64,000 nucleotides of DNA. Source: Janthinobacterium sp. 67. Lineage in GTDB: Bacteria > Pseudomonadota > Gammaproteobacteria > Burkholderiales > Burkholderiaceae_D. Positions within the stretch are counted from its first letter, which is position 1. Each line of letters starts with the position of its first letter. Position numbers and translations under genes: made by a program. The notes beneath the pieces are model-generated. The model was not told where the DNA came from, did not search any database, and was given only the letters and a program-made list of their open reading frames with translations. Positions 36,154 to 45,209 of this stretch are shown piece by piece. Location of the stretch: assembly GCF_002797895.1 (NCBI RefSeq), contig NZ_PGES01000002.1:1-64000 (forward strand), in the 5' to 3' direction.

Positions 36154-37140
36154 CTAAATAGTGGCAACAAGCTCGGCTGCGGAATGGCGAAAACGCTCGG
36201 GCATGGCCGGTGCGACCGAGCTGGCGCCATCCTCGCTGAAATCCGAAAACGTCTTGTAAATGACGCCGCGCATCCACTGATTGCCCGGCTCTTTGTGAAA
36301 CCTCGCGTGCCAGAACAGATTGATGGCGATTTCGGGGAACGGCACCGGATGGGCGGAATAACTGAGCCCGAACGGCTCCAGGCTTTGACGGGCGAAGCGT
36401 TCGGGTACCGTGGACACCAGGTCGGTGTCCTGCAGGATGTGGCCGACCGAGACGAAATGCGGCACGCTGAGCACCACGCGCCGTTGGCCGCAGTGGCGTT
36501 CCAGCACCTCGTCCACATTCAAGTGGCCGGTATCGGCCGACACCACCATCAGGTGGTCCGCGCCGGCAAATTCTTCCAGCGTCACGCCCGGCTTATCGAG
36601 TACATGCCCCTTGCGGAACAGGCAGACATAGCGTTGTTTGAACAGGCGGCGCTGGAAATATCCGGCTTTCAGTTGGGGCAACAGGCCGATCGCCAGATCG
36701 ATATTGCCAGCGTCCATTTCCTCCGCCAATTTGATCGCGCCATTGCGCACGGTGCTGATCGTCACCCCCGGTGCTTCGCGCGCCAGCGTGGCCATCAGCG
36801 TCGGCAGAAAATAGATTTCGCCGATGTCGGTCATCCCGATCGTGAACTTGCGCGTGCTGGCAGTCGGGTCGAAGGTCTGGCGCTGGTTGAGAGTGGTCAG
36901 GATCGTCGACAGCACGTAAGCGATCGGCTCGGCCAGCTGCTCGGCAAACGGCGTTGGCTGCATGCCGCGCGAAGTCCGCAAGAAAAGGTCGTCGCCCATC
37001 AGTCGCCTGAATCGCTTCAAGGCGTTGCTGACCGCCGGTTGTGTGACGCCAAGCTTGGCCGCCGCGCCCGAAACGCTGCGCTCGAGCAGCAGCTGGTTGA
37101 AGACAACCAATAGATTCAGGTCGATGTCGTTCAGGTTCAT
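36154..37140 (-). CDS. nagR: LysR-family regulator, NahR/NagR-like
   Basis: 328 aa. N-terminal helix-turn-helix in SVSGAAAKLGVTQPAVSNAL; the effector domain keeps NahR landmarks such as KFTIGMTDIGEIYFLPTLM, LAIGLLPQLKAGYFQRRLF and VPHFVSVGHILQDTDLV. NahR-type proteins activate naphthalene and salicylate operons when salicylate binds. It sits between the upper and lower operons on the same strand rather than divergent, and its target sites are probably the boxes at 36108-36146 and 44361-44404. A second NahR-like gene begins at the left window edge. Confidence 0.92.
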   Translation of the reverse strand: MNLNDIDLNLLVVFNQLLLERSVSGAAAKLGVTQPAVSNALKRFRRLMGDDLFLRTSRGMQPTPFAEQLAEPIAYVLSTILTTLNQRQTFDPTASTRKFTIGMTDIGEIYFLPTLMATLAREAPGVTISTVRNGAIKLAEEMDAGNIDLAIGLLPQLKAGYFQRRLFKQRYVCLFRKGHVLDKPGVTLEEFAGADHLMVVSADTGHLNVDEVLERHCGQRRVVLSVPHFVSVGHILQDTDLVSTVPERFARQSLEPFGLSYSAHPVPFPEIAINLFWHARFHKEPGNQWMRGVIYKTFSDFSEDGASSVAPAMPERFRHSAAELVATI

Positions 37141-37155
37141 GGGTGGCCAAGCTCC

Positions 37156-37845
37156 TTACGCGCCAGGTTCCGCATCCGGCTGACGCGAAGGATGGGCAAG
37201 TTGAAAGGCGCTGAGCGACTGGCACGCCTGGTCGATCGCCATCAGCGTCGGATAGGCGGACAGGTCAACGTTAAATCGCTGCGCGTTGTATAGTTGCGGC
37301 ACCAGGCAGCAGTCGGCTAAGGTCGGAGCATCCTGGAAACAAAACCGGCCTCGCTGCGCTGTGCGCGCGAGGCTGCTCTCCACGGCAGACAGGCCCAGGC
37401 CGATCCAGTGCTGTATCCACACCATCTTGCTTTGTTCGGACAGCCCCAACTCACCGGTCAGGAACTTGAGGACCTTCAGGTTGTTCAGCGGGTGGATATC
37501 ACAGGCCACGGTCAGCGCCAGCTGGCGGACCAGGGCCCGGTCTTCCGCCGTCCCCGGCAACAACGGAAAGTGGGGAAAACGCTCGTCCAGGTACTCGATG
37601 ATCGCGAGCGACTGGCTCACCGTCGCGTCGCCTTGCTGCAATACCGGCACAAGGCATTGCGGATTCAGGGCCTGAAACGCGTGCTTGAACTGTTCGCCGC
37701 CATCCCGGTTGAGATGAACCGCAACATATTCGTAGTCGAGTCGCTTCAGGTTCAACGCGATACGCACCCGATACGACGCGGTACTGCGGAAATAGTTGTA
37801 CAGCACACGTTCGGCAGGATTCGTTCTAGCCACGGGACGCTCCAA
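37156..37845 (-). CDS. nagL: Maleylpyruvate isomerase-like zeta GST (copy 2)
   Basis: About 216-229 aa. The core begins LYNYFRSTASYRVRIALNLK with the zeta-GST serine motif, then VACDIHPLNNLKVLKFL and DAPTLADCCLVPQLYN. No ATG is available: TTG at 37845 gives the full frame, while GTG at 37806 directly before LYNYF matches family length and is a good alternative. It follows phnAd and precedes the LysR gene, so this operon carries its own isomerase for a maleylpyruvate-type product. Confidence 0.85.
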   Translation of the reverse strand: MERPVARTNPAERVLYNYFRSTASYRVRIALNLKRLDYEYVAVHLNRDGGEQFKHAFQALNPQCLVPVLQQGDATVSQSLAIIEYLDERFPHFPLLPGTAEDRALVRQLALTVACDIHPLNNLKVLKFLTGELGLSEQSKMVWIQHWIGLGLSAVESSLARTAQRGRFCFQDAPTLADCCLVPQLYNAQRFNVDLSAYPTLMAIDQACQSLSAFQLAHPSRQPDAEPGA

Positions 37846-37960
37846 TGCATTGAAGGGTTACGAAGATGGGAAGCGCCGGCCGAACGTGCTGCGCGAATTG
37901 CCGCGGGCCGTGCGCCGTGCACAGACGCCCGCGGAGCCGTGCGCCGCCGCACTGCCTCAC

Positions 37961-38482
37961 TTACAGCATGAAGTTATGGTTTTTGCCGCGAACAAAGCGT
38001 TCATCGATATCGCACAAGCGGTGCAACAGCCGCAGCTGGCCATCCGCGCCGCGCCGCCAGGTATCGGTACGGCCGTAGCTGTACGTCATTTCGTCATATA
38101 CGCGTCGGTTGCGCACGACATAGCAATTTGCCTGGACAATATAGGTATCGTCCTGCTCGCCGTGGAAGACCTCGATATTATTGAGGAAGTGGCGCACCCG
38201 CTCACGCGGATCGGCGGTCCATTGCATCCCGGTTTCCACTTGCCGGACGCGCGCGTCCAGGTCGTGATAGCGGTCGTTCATGCTGTAGACGCCGTCTGGC
38301 CCGTGGTAGCGGTCCTTGCGGAAGCGCAGCTGCATGTTGATCGCCTGGTACAGCACATTCTTGTCCAGCAGCGTCTCCAGCCATTCCCGAAATCGCTCTT
38401 CCCGCACCAGGCGGGCTTCGCGAAACAGCGCCTGCTGGACTTCGTGATAGAGCTCTCGCGAAACCGGTTTCTCCGTGTTCAT
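37961..38482 (-). CDS. phnAd: Naphthalene-type dioxygenase, small (beta) subunit
   Basis: 173 aa beta subunit of a ring-hydroxylating dioxygenase. EARLVREERFREWLETLLDK and QVETGMQWTADPRERVRHFL are family landmarks, and it ends in DIDERFVRGKNHNFML. It overlaps phnAc by 4 bp (ATGA), so the subunits are made together. Its role is mainly structural in the alpha3beta3 hexamer. Confidence 0.9.
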   Translation of the reverse strand: MNTEKPVSRELYHEVQQALFREARLVREERFREWLETLLDKNVLYQAINMQLRFRKDRYHGPDGVYSMNDRYHDLDARVRQVETGMQWTADPRERVRHFLNNIEVFHGEQDDTYIVQANCYVVRNRRVYDEMTYSYGRTDTWRRGADGQLRLLHRLCDIDERFVRGKNHNFML

Positions 38483-39828
38483 TTCTGCCCCCCTGCTTTC
38501 GCACCGAGAATCTCATCCTTCCAAGTCTCGTCATTGGCGCGCAACTCATCCCAGTTATTGGCCGACAAGAATTCCTGATACGCGCGATAGAAGCCCCGAT
38601 AGGAAGTCTCGCCAACCGCGGAATGCGAAATAATGCCGGGATGGTCCGGATCCTCGATCTCGGTCCCCATGCCCATCTGGCTGTTCAGCGTGCCCTTCCG
38701 GATTTGCGTGCCGCGATTCAGATGGGTCATCGATTCCATGTTGTCGCTGTCGTCCGCTTCGAACATGCCGGCGGTGCCGAACGAGCGGATCATGCCACTC
38801 GTGACCAGGCGCTTCAGGTCCTCCGGCATGTTTTTCTCGACGATGCCCCAGGTGAATACCTCGATCTGGTGCGGGCCGCGCGGCGCCCACACCTTGAACG
38901 TGTTGGTGCCCCACAAATAGGAGTTGTTTGGAAAGATCGTCGAATTGAAATGCGAACCGTAATACTTGGCGCGCAGCGCCCCGAGCTTCTCGGCGACCTT
39001 CGGCCGGTTTTCCGCATACCAGGCGCGGCAGGCCGCGCCCGCTTCTTCGCCGATGATGCCGGGGCCGGCATTGAACAGGATGCCGAGACCATGGCCATGG
39101 CGGGTGGTAATCTGCAAGCCCGCGCCTTCCGGCGGCAGCACCTTGTTGCCGGCAAGGACAGACAGTTCGCCGCCGAGGGCGGCGAGCGATGCGGCGTGCG
39201 TCCAGCCGACGTGGTAGGCGTCGCCGACGAAGTTTTCGCTCGGCGTTTTCCAGTTGCAGTTCAACAGGCTGCGGGCCGGCGGTCCGATCAATTCCGCCCC
39301 GCCGGTCGCTTCCATCCAGATATCCATGTACCACCGCATGTCGCCCAGGTAGTCGTACAGGCTCGGCGCACTGGCATCGAAGCAGCCGTAAATGAAGCCG
39401 TGATAGCTCTCGACGCGGATCTCGCGCAAGCCGAGCTTGTGCTTTTCCAGGCAGCCTTTGTAGAGCTCCTGCTCGAACGGCACCGCCTTCAGCGCGCCAT
39501 CCATGCCGTAAGCCCAGCCGTGATAGCTGCAGGTAAAGCCCCGCGCATTGCCCGCCTCCGCATTGCATAGCCGCGCGCCGCGGTGCATGCAGTGATTGAG
39601 GAAGGCTTTGACCGAACCGTCGGGTTGGCGCACGATCAGCACTTCATCCTCGCCCATGTAGCCGGTGACGAAATCACCGAGTTTCGGGATCAGGCTGTCG
39701 TGCGTGAGGAATAGCCAGCATCGGCCGAAGATGCGTTCGAGCTCGAGTTGATAAAGCTCGTCATCGTAAAAAATCTTCTTCGCTTGCGTGCCATTTTTTA
39801 CATCTACCAATAATTTAATATCCAACAT
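38479..39828 (-). CDS. phnAc: Naphthalene-type dioxygenase, large (alpha) subunit
   Basis: 449 aa Rieske oxygenase that adds O2 to an arene ring to form a cis-dihydrodiol. Rieske ligands C80, H82 (CMHRGARLC), C100 and H103 (CSYHGW). The mononuclear iron site is D203, H206, H211 (VGDAYHVGWTH) with the third ligand in EADDSDNMES (~360). These align with D205/H208/H213/D362 of naphthalene dioxygenase. IRSFGTAGMFEA corresponds to the NDO substrate-pocket loop. Naphthalene or phenanthrene is the likely substrate; the sequence alone does not separate them. Confidence 0.92.
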   Translation of the reverse strand: MLDIKLLVDVKNGTQAKKIFYDDELYQLELERIFGRCWLFLTHDSLIPKLGDFVTGYMGEDEVLIVRQPDGSVKAFLNHCMHRGARLCNAEAGNARGFTCSYHGWAYGMDGALKAVPFEQELYKGCLEKHKLGLREIRVESYHGFIYGCFDASAPSLYDYLGDMRWYMDIWMEATGGAELIGPPARSLLNCNWKTPSENFVGDAYHVGWTHAASLAALGGELSVLAGNKVLPPEGAGLQITTRHGHGLGILFNAGPGIIGEEAGAACRAWYAENRPKVAEKLGALRAKYYGSHFNSTIFPNNSYLWGTNTFKVWAPRGPHQIEVFTWGIVEKNMPEDLKRLVTSGMIRSFGTAGMFEADDSDNMESMTHLNRGTQIRKGTLNSQMGMGTEIEDPDHPGIISHSAVGETSYRGFYRAYQEFLSANNWDELRANDETWKDEILGAKAGGQK

Positions 39829-39829
39829 G

Positions 39830-40453
39830 TTATTTCGCTCCCCCAGTTGCAGCTTTTGCTGTCGATTCCAAGTACTCCACTAGAAAATTCAGACGGTCGT
39901 TACCCCACCACATTTGCTCGCCGACCATCATCGTCGGCACTCCGAATACGCCTTTTGATTGAGCCTCCCGGTTGTTGTCTTCGTACCGCTGCCGCGCATC
40001 GGTACCGTTTGTAGATGCCAGAAATTCATCGGCCGGCCAGCCGAGCTCTGACGCAACCTCGCGCAGCAGGCCCTCGTCCGACATGTCGCCGCCCAGGCCC
40101 CACACCCTGTGCCACGCGGCGCTGACGTAGTTCGCCGCCTGCCCCTGGTCAACGGCATAGAACAGCCCCTTGTTGATCCGGTCCGAGTCGAACGACGGCG
40201 GAAAGGCGATCGGCACGCCGTACGCTGCGGCCCAGCGGTTCATATCGGTCGCCAGGTAGCGCAGCTTGGGCGGGATCTCCCGATTGGACGGGCCGGTATT
40301 TCCCGCCGCCAGCTTGGCTTGCCGCAGATCGATTGGTTTGTACTGAACGACATAGCCAAACCGCTCCGCGATCGCGGTCAGCCGATGATGCGCGAGGTAG
40401 GCGAACGGGCTCATGAAATCGAAATAGAAGACCAGTGTGTTGTCCACGGGCAC
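39830..40453 (-). CDS. phnD: 2-Hydroxychromene-2-carboxylate isomerase (NahD-like)
   Basis: 207 aa from GTG 40453, which lies just after the extradiol stop; a longer frame would overlap that gene. Kappa-GST/DsbA fold, glutathione-dependent. LVFYFDFMSPFAYLAHHRL carries the catalytic serine, and GNTGPSNREIPPKLRYL and GVFGVPTMMVGEQMWWGNDR match NahD/NagD closely. It isomerises the hemiketal from ring cleavage to trans-o-hydroxybenzylidenepyruvate, the substrate of PhnE. Confidence 0.92.
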   Translation of the reverse strand: MPVDNTLVFYFDFMSPFAYLAHHRLTAIAERFGYVVQYKPIDLRQAKLAAGNTGPSNREIPPKLRYLATDMNRWAAAYGVPIAFPPSFDSDRINKGLFYAVDQGQAANYVSAAWHRVWGLGGDMSDEGLLREVASELGWPADEFLASTNGTDARQRYEDNNREAQSKGVFGVPTMMVGEQMWWGNDRLNFLVEYLESTAKAATGGAK

Positions 40454-40458
40454 TCGGC

Positions 40459-41289
40459 TCAGGCCGCTCGCTTCAACTCGGCGAAGCCAATGCCGGTAAT
40501 CCATTCGGGCACCGCTTCATAGGCAATCAGGCTGGCCTTGACCTCGCCCATCACGCCCATGGCGCAGATCCAGTTCTTGATTTCCAGGGCGCCGTTGCCG
40601 CCTTGCTCGAGAATATATTCATCCGACAGTGCGATCAGTCCTTCGACATCGCCCTTTTCAGCCATCCCGAGCACATGGCGATCGAACGCTTCGTTGACCC
40701 GTCCCATCTCGGCTGAACCGACCCAATGGCTGATCCCCCCGGTGCCCAGCACGACGACCCGTTCGTCCTTGTCCCAGGATTCCACCGCACGGCGGATGCT
40801 TTGTCCGATGACATGCGAGCGCCGGCTTTCAATCACCGGAAACACACCGGCGTTTTGGTAAATCGGGATGGTGCGCACGGCCGGGTTTTGGCGCGATACG
40901 AAATGGTGCGGCACGGCGGCCGCGTGGTCCACCGTGAGCGATTTGGCGAATGCCCAGTCGATGCCGTCGGCGAAGCCCGTTTTCAGGATGTGTTCCGCAA
41001 GCGCCGTATTATTGGCCATCGGTGCGCGCGGAATATTCAGCCAGTCCTCCAGCGGCCCGTCGACGTCGCCGATCGCGATCAGGCAGCGCGGGATGCAATG
41101 CGGGCCAAACATGGCGTAATGATCATCGCCGATACTGATGACGGTGTCCGCATTCAGCTCGCGAATGCGGCGCCCAATCGTGTCAAATGCCGACTCGATG
41201 ATCTGGCGCTTCTGTTCCGGGGCCGCCTGCGGCGCGCCGGCAATCAGCGGGTCGTGCGGCATCAGAAAACCACCAACTATTGTTGCCAT
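40459..41289 (-). CDS. phnC: Class III extradiol dioxygenase, LigB-like catalytic subunit
   Basis: 276 aa. Candidate Fe(II) ligands are H12 (FLMPHDPL), H57 (IGDDHYAMFG) and E236 (NGALEIKNW), equivalent to H12/H61/E242 of protocatechuate 4,5-dioxygenase LigB. Second-shell or acid-base histidines are H122 (VDHAAAVP) and H188 (GTGGISHWV). It should cleave the diol ring made by the dihydrodiol dehydrogenase. Naphthalene nah/nag systems use the unrelated class I NahC here, so this is a different enzyme family in the same position, as in phn-type clusters. Confidence 0.9.
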   Translation of the reverse strand: MATIVGGFLMPHDPLIAGAPQAAPEQKRQIIESAFDTIGRRIRELNADTVISIGDDHYAMFGPHCIPRCLIAIGDVDGPLEDWLNIPRAPMANNTALAEHILKTGFADGIDWAFAKSLTVDHAAAVPHHFVSRQNPAVRTIPIYQNAGVFPVIESRRSHVIGQSIRRAVESWDKDERVVVLGTGGISHWVGSAEMGRVNEAFDRHVLGMAEKGDVEGLIALSDEYILEQGGNGALEIKNWICAMGVMGEVKASLIAYEAVPEWITGIGFAELKRAA

Positions 41290-41365
41290 GCTCTGTCTCC
41301 TTCGATTGCGGGCTTGGTTAATTTTTGCCCGGCGTTAGTGTCGTCAATCCGTGTGGCTTGCGCCC

Positions 41366-41632
41366 CTAGGCGCGGTCGGCGGAATGCATGCTCTGCATGT
41401 AGTCGCCCATGCTGCCCGGGCCGCGCACCGCCAGGAACGCCATCATCAGCAACAATGTGTTGGCGTCGCGCCGCGCCAATTCGCCGACGGCGAGTGAGCT
41501 CACTGCCGCCTCTTCATCGGGTTCCAGCCGGAACTGTGCAAGGTAATTTCCTGGAGTCTGGCGAAATTTTTCCGCATCGGCGGGGTTGGTGCCGATCTGC
41601 CACAGCGCCTTTTCGATTGCATTGATACTCAT
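41366..41632 (-). CDS. LigA-like small subunit of extradiol dioxygenase
   Basis: 88 aa helical protein. MSINAIEKALWQIGTNPADA, then FRLEPDEEAAVSSLAVGELA and NTLLLMMAFLAVRG resemble the alpha subunit (LigA) of protocatechuate 4,5-dioxygenase, which caps the LigB active site. It lies 76 bp before the LigB-like gene, so the ring-cleaving enzyme is probably a heteromer. The short length matches the LigA domain alone. Confidence 0.8.
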   Translation of the reverse strand: MSINAIEKALWQIGTNPADAEKFRQTPGNYLAQFRLEPDEEAAVSSLAVGELARRDANTLLLMMAFLAVRGPGSMGDYMQSMHSADRA

Positions 41633-41697
41633 GTTGAGCGTCTCCTGTTATGTAGTCGTGCTGATCGGCGGCGGCGTTGCTGCGCCGCGCCGGGCTG

Positions 41698-42699
41698 CTA
41701 TCTGGCGGCCTCTGCGCTGTACTGCTGATGCAGTTCAGCCCAGCGCGTGCCGGACAGGCGCGCGCCCTCGAGATACGCTTCCGGCACCAGGTGGTAGGGC
41801 GGCCGGCATGGGCCGGCATACATCCAGCCGGCGGCGTTCATGCGCGCTTTTTCCAGGCCGATGTTGTAGGTGGAAAAATCCTTGAAAGAACCGTTTGGAA
41901 ACAGCGTGGCGTAGGTGCGGCTGATCGCCTCCGACACCATCCTGGCCTGCGTCCAGTCAGCGGATTTTTTCGCTTTGGCGATCTCGTCGCGCAGGCGCAG
42001 CACCGGCGCCGGCCCGCAGACGGCGCCGCTGGTCCAGAACGCCGTGCAGAAATCAGGGTCGATCCGCGCGGCGGCGTAATAGTCGGCGTCGAACGGAAGG
42101 AAACGAATCTTGCGTTTGCTGAGATTAAGGTCGGGCACCAGCGAGCCGATCCCGAGATATTTGGCGGTAATCACCTGCGGTATCTCGCAAACCTGCGCCC
42201 AGAATTGACGCGGAAAATCGAACTTGAAGGTCTCGCTGTTGGCGTACACGCAAATTGCCATCTCCGGACATGCCTCGGCCACGCTGCGAAAGAACTGCAC
42301 GGCGGTGGGGACGTCCGCAATCTGCCACATCGGCAATCCCAGCATGGTGCCGTCGCAGCCGATGTCGTACGCCGCGCGCGTCTGGCGGATCGTTTCGCGC
42401 GTATTCAAACTGGTGGTGCCGCAGAAGTACGGTACACGCCCACGCACGGTTTCGACGACGGTCGCCATGAACTGGCGCTTCTCGTCCCAGGTCAGGCTGG
42501 CGCCCTCGCCGAAGGTACCGAGACTGACGATGGCATCAACGCCCGACTCGATAAGTTTCTCGACCACTCGCGCCGTCTCGTCCAGGTCGACGGTTTCTTC
42601 CATGCGCCAGTCGGACGCGCCCGGCCGCGCCGGGGTCGGCATGATCGCCCATGCCCCACGCACGTCGTCGACCGTTAGCAAGCTTGATTTACGACCCAT
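41698..42699 (-). CDS. phnE: trans-o-Hydroxybenzylidenepyruvate hydratase-aldolase (NahE-like)
   Basis: 333 aa class I aldolase of the DapA superfamily. The Schiff-base lysine is K180 in [10 protein letters not shown] and the partner tyrosine is Y152 ([10 protein letters not shown]). [20 protein letters not shown] is the pyruvate-binding region. It splits the ring-cleavage product into pyruvate and an aromatic aldehyde (salicylaldehyde from naphthalene). It follows phnF by 91 bp, a gap with no visible gene. Confidence 0.92.
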   Translation of the reverse strand: MGRKSSLLTVDDVRGAWAIMPTPARPGASDWRMEETVDLDETARVVEKLIESGVDAIVSLGTFGEGASLTWDEKRQFMATVVETVRGRVPYFCGTTSLNTRETIRQTRAAYDIGCDGTMLGLPMWQIADVPTAVQFFRSVAEACPEMAICVYANSETFKFDFPRQFWAQVCEIPQVITAKYLGIGSLVPDLNLSKRKIRFLPFDADYYAAARIDPDFCTAFWTSGAVCGPAPVLRLRDEIAKAKKSADWTQARMVSEAISRTYATLFPNGSFKDFSTYNIGLEKARMNAAGWMYAGPCRPPYHLVPEAYLEGARLSGTRWAELHQQYSAEAAR

Positions 42700-42790
42700 C
42701 CGTGTTCTCCTCGATGTTGATTGTGTGTTGCCGCGGCTTGCGGGAGGCGCGTCGTTGCCGACATGCCGCGCCCGCGCCGCGGCAGATTGT

Positions 42791-44251
42791 TTAGAAGGGA
42801 TATTGCTGCTGGTGCGGCTCGATGGTGATCCAGCGCAGCTCGGTGAATTCTTCTATGACGGCGCGGCCGCCGTCGAACCGCCCATACCCGCTCGCTTTCA
42901 TGCCGCCATACGGCGCCTGGGCCTCGTTTTGCACCGTCGACCCGTTGAGATGGCAGGAGCCCGTTTCAAGACGCAACGCGATCTGCAGTGCGCGGTGCAC
43001 ATCGCGGCCGAACACCGCGCCCGACAGGCCATATTCGGTGTCGTTGGCAATGCGCAGCGCGTCTTCGGCGTCCTTCGCGCGGACGATGGCGACCAGCGGG
43101 CCAAACGTTTCCTCGTCGTAAATGCGCATCGTCGAGGTGACATGGTCGACAATGGTGGCCGGCATGATCGCGCCATGCGCGTCGCCGCCCGCAACCACCC
43201 GCGCGCCCTGGCTGACTGCGTCGGCGACCATCGCATTGAGCCGCTCGCCGGACTCCGGCACAATCATCGGGCCCACCACGCACGATCCGCCGCCCTCCTT
43301 TGCCGGATCGCCCATGGTCAGCTTGCGGGCCGCCGCGGCGAACTTCTCCACGAACTCGTCGGCAACCTTTTCGTCGACCACGATGCGCCCGGTGGTCATG
43401 CAGATCTGCCCCTGGTACAGGAAGCAGCCGAACACCGCGGCCTTGACTGCTTCGTCGATGTCGGCGTCGTCAAGGACGATCAGCGGCGACTTGCCGCCCA
43501 GCTCGAGCAGGCAACGTTTGAGATGCTTCGCGGCTTTCTGGGCGACGATGCGCCCCACCCTTGTCGACCCGGTGAAGTTGATGCGGCGCACCGCCTTGTG
43601 GGCAATCAGGGCGTCCACGATCTCGGGGGCGTCGTGCGGCGCGTTTGTCAGCGCGTTCAGGACGCCGGCCGGCAGGCCCGCCTCGCGCAGCGCATCGACC
43701 AGCAGCATGTGGGTCTTCGGACTGACCTCCGACGCGCGGAACACCACGGTGTTGCCACAGGCAATCGGATAGGCGATGGCGCGGGCGGCCAGGACCACCG
43801 GTCCGTTCCACGGCACCATGCTGAGGATCACGCCGACCGGTTGCCGCACTGTCATCGACAGCGTGCCCGGCTTGTCGGTCGGGATCGTCTCGCCCTGAAT
43901 CTGCGTGGTCAGGCCGGCCGCTTCCCGGAACAGCCCTGCCGCCAGCATCACGTTAAACCCCGCCCACAATTCCGGCGCGCCGATCTCTGCGGCCATGACC
44001 CGGATGAACTCCGGCGTCTTCGCTTCCAGCAGGTCGGCTGCCTTGAGCAGCACGCGGCGGCGTTCCGTCGGCCCGGTGGCGGACCAGCTTTGGAACGCTT
44101 TCGCTGCAGAATCCGCGGCCCGGACGGCATCGGCCACCGTTGCCGCAGCCGCCCGCGTTACCACCTCTCCCGTCGTCGAACTACGGCGCTCGAAAGTAGC
44201 GCCTCCGGCGGCCGACACCTCCTGGTTGTCGATTATCAGTTGCGTAACCAT
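42791..44251 (-). CDS. phnF: Salicylaldehyde dehydrogenase-like ALDH (NahF-like)
   Basis: 486 aa NAD-dependent aldehyde dehydrogenase. Catalytic residues N149 (MVPWNGP), E250 (LLELGGKSP) and C284 (YQGQICMTT) coincide with NahF positions. It oxidises salicylaldehyde or a hydroxy-arylaldehyde to the acid, the inducer-type intermediate passed to NagGH. ATG 44251 is chosen because GGAGA lies ahead and the length matches NahF; the frame continues upstream to 44326 without support. It is the first gene of the upper operon. Confidence 0.92.
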   Translation of the reverse strand: MVTQLIIDNQEVSAAGGATFERRSSTTGEVVTRAAAATVADAVRAADSAAKAFQSWSATGPTERRRVLLKAADLLEAKTPEFIRVMAAEIGAPELWAGFNVMLAAGLFREAAGLTTQIQGETIPTDKPGTLSMTVRQPVGVILSMVPWNGPVVLAARAIAYPIACGNTVVFRASEVSPKTHMLLVDALREAGLPAGVLNALTNAPHDAPEIVDALIAHKAVRRINFTGSTRVGRIVAQKAAKHLKRCLLELGGKSPLIVLDDADIDEAVKAAVFGCFLYQGQICMTTGRIVVDEKVADEFVEKFAAAARKLTMGDPAKEGGGSCVVGPMIVPESGERLNAMVADAVSQGARVVAGGDAHGAIMPATIVDHVTSTMRIYDEETFGPLVAIVRAKDAEDALRIANDTEYGLSGAVFGRDVHRALQIALRLETGSCHLNGSTVQNEAQAPYGGMKASGYGRFDGGRAVIEEFTELRWITIEPHQQQYPF

Positions 44252-44360
44252 CTTCACTTGATCTCCATTATATTTTACGACGGGCAATGACGGCGGTCGC
44301 GCCACTCGACTGACAACCGTTCCCACGTTCCAGATGTGACATTCGGATTATGCTGAGCCT

Positions 44361-44404
44361 GGCAAAATTAAAAAATAGAAGGTGGTGAATTCATCCAATC
44401 ACCC
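44361..44404 (-). promoter_or_regulatory. Promoter/operator of the phn-type upper operon
   Basis: Read on the minus strand: GGTGATTGGATGAATTCACC, then ACCTTCTATTTTTTAATTTT. It shares the TGAATTCAC core, 5-6 bp spacing and TTCTATTTTTTAAT tract with the region before nagAa2. It lies about 110 bp upstream of the phnF ATG. It is probably a binding site for the NahR-like regulator with an overlapping -35/-10. The remaining gap to the receiver gene (44405-44755) shows no gene. Confidence 0.62.
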
Positions 44405-44755
44405 AAATCAATACTGCAGGGCCGCCTGGTGACCTGCACTGGCTGCACGACGTCGAGCTGTGCCGTCGCTTGGGGCAGTTCCACTCACCTGTTTTCTGTG
44501 ACACGTTTCAAGCCTAAGACAGTGCTGGTTTCGCCGCAATTGGACAATGGTTTAGCGGCTCGCTCCTTTTCGACAAGGGCGCAGGCGCAGTGAGCTCGGG
44601 ATGTGAAGGTGCCGGAACCGGCTTGCGTGGGGCGCGCGGCGGCATGCGATTGCCCGGGGCCGCATGCTGCTGGGTGGTAGCGGATTGGCGTCAGGCGGGT
44701 CTGACGCGCCGCGCGGATGGGATGCCGGAAGGGGGTGAAACCGGCGCAGGCCTGG

Positions 44756-45121
44756 CTACGTGCGCGTTCCGAAGGCAGATCGAACTGCACTCAGCAGGTC
44801 TTCGCCGCAGAAGGGCTTCTGCAAATAAGCCACCGCGTTCGCCCGCAACGCTTGCGCCATCTGGCCGTCGCGGTCTTCATTTGCCGTCATGAAGACGATG
44901 GGGAGCTGGCAGCCGCTCCACGCCAGATGCCGCTGCAATTCCAGACCGCTCATGCCCGGAAGCGTGACATCGAGAACCAGGCAGCCGAATTGATCCCGCC
45001 GTGCGGAGCGTAACCAGTCCTCGGCCGAACCGAAGCTGCGCGCGTCGAATCCAGCCGATTTCAGCAAACTTTCTGTCGCTTCGCGCAGCGCCGCCTCGTC
45101 GTCGACAATGGCAACGAGCAT
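44756..45121 (-). CDS. Stand-alone response-regulator receiver domain
   Basis: 121 aa from ATG 45121 (GGGAG upstream). It contains a CheY-type receiver only: acidic VAIVDDEAALRE, phospho-acceptor in CLVLDVTLPGMSG, and K in YLQKPFCGEDLL. There is no output domain. It is closest in style to FixJ-type receivers and follows the TodT-like gene by 88 bp. It may compete for phosphate with the full regulator (a phosphate sink) or bind the sensor kinase. Confidence 0.85.
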   Translation of the reverse strand: MLVAIVDDEAALREATESLLKSAGFDARSFGSAEDWLRSARRDQFGCLVLDVTLPGMSGLELQRHLAWSGCQLPIVFMTANEDRDGQMAQALRANAVAYLQKPFCGEDLLSAVRSAFGTRT

Positions 45122-45209
45122 CTGGACTCCCACAGTTCGCATGGCGTTCCTTGTACGGATCTCTAACGGAAAGCAGTGTAGGCAATTGGACGCCCGCAAG
45201 CTATTACAC

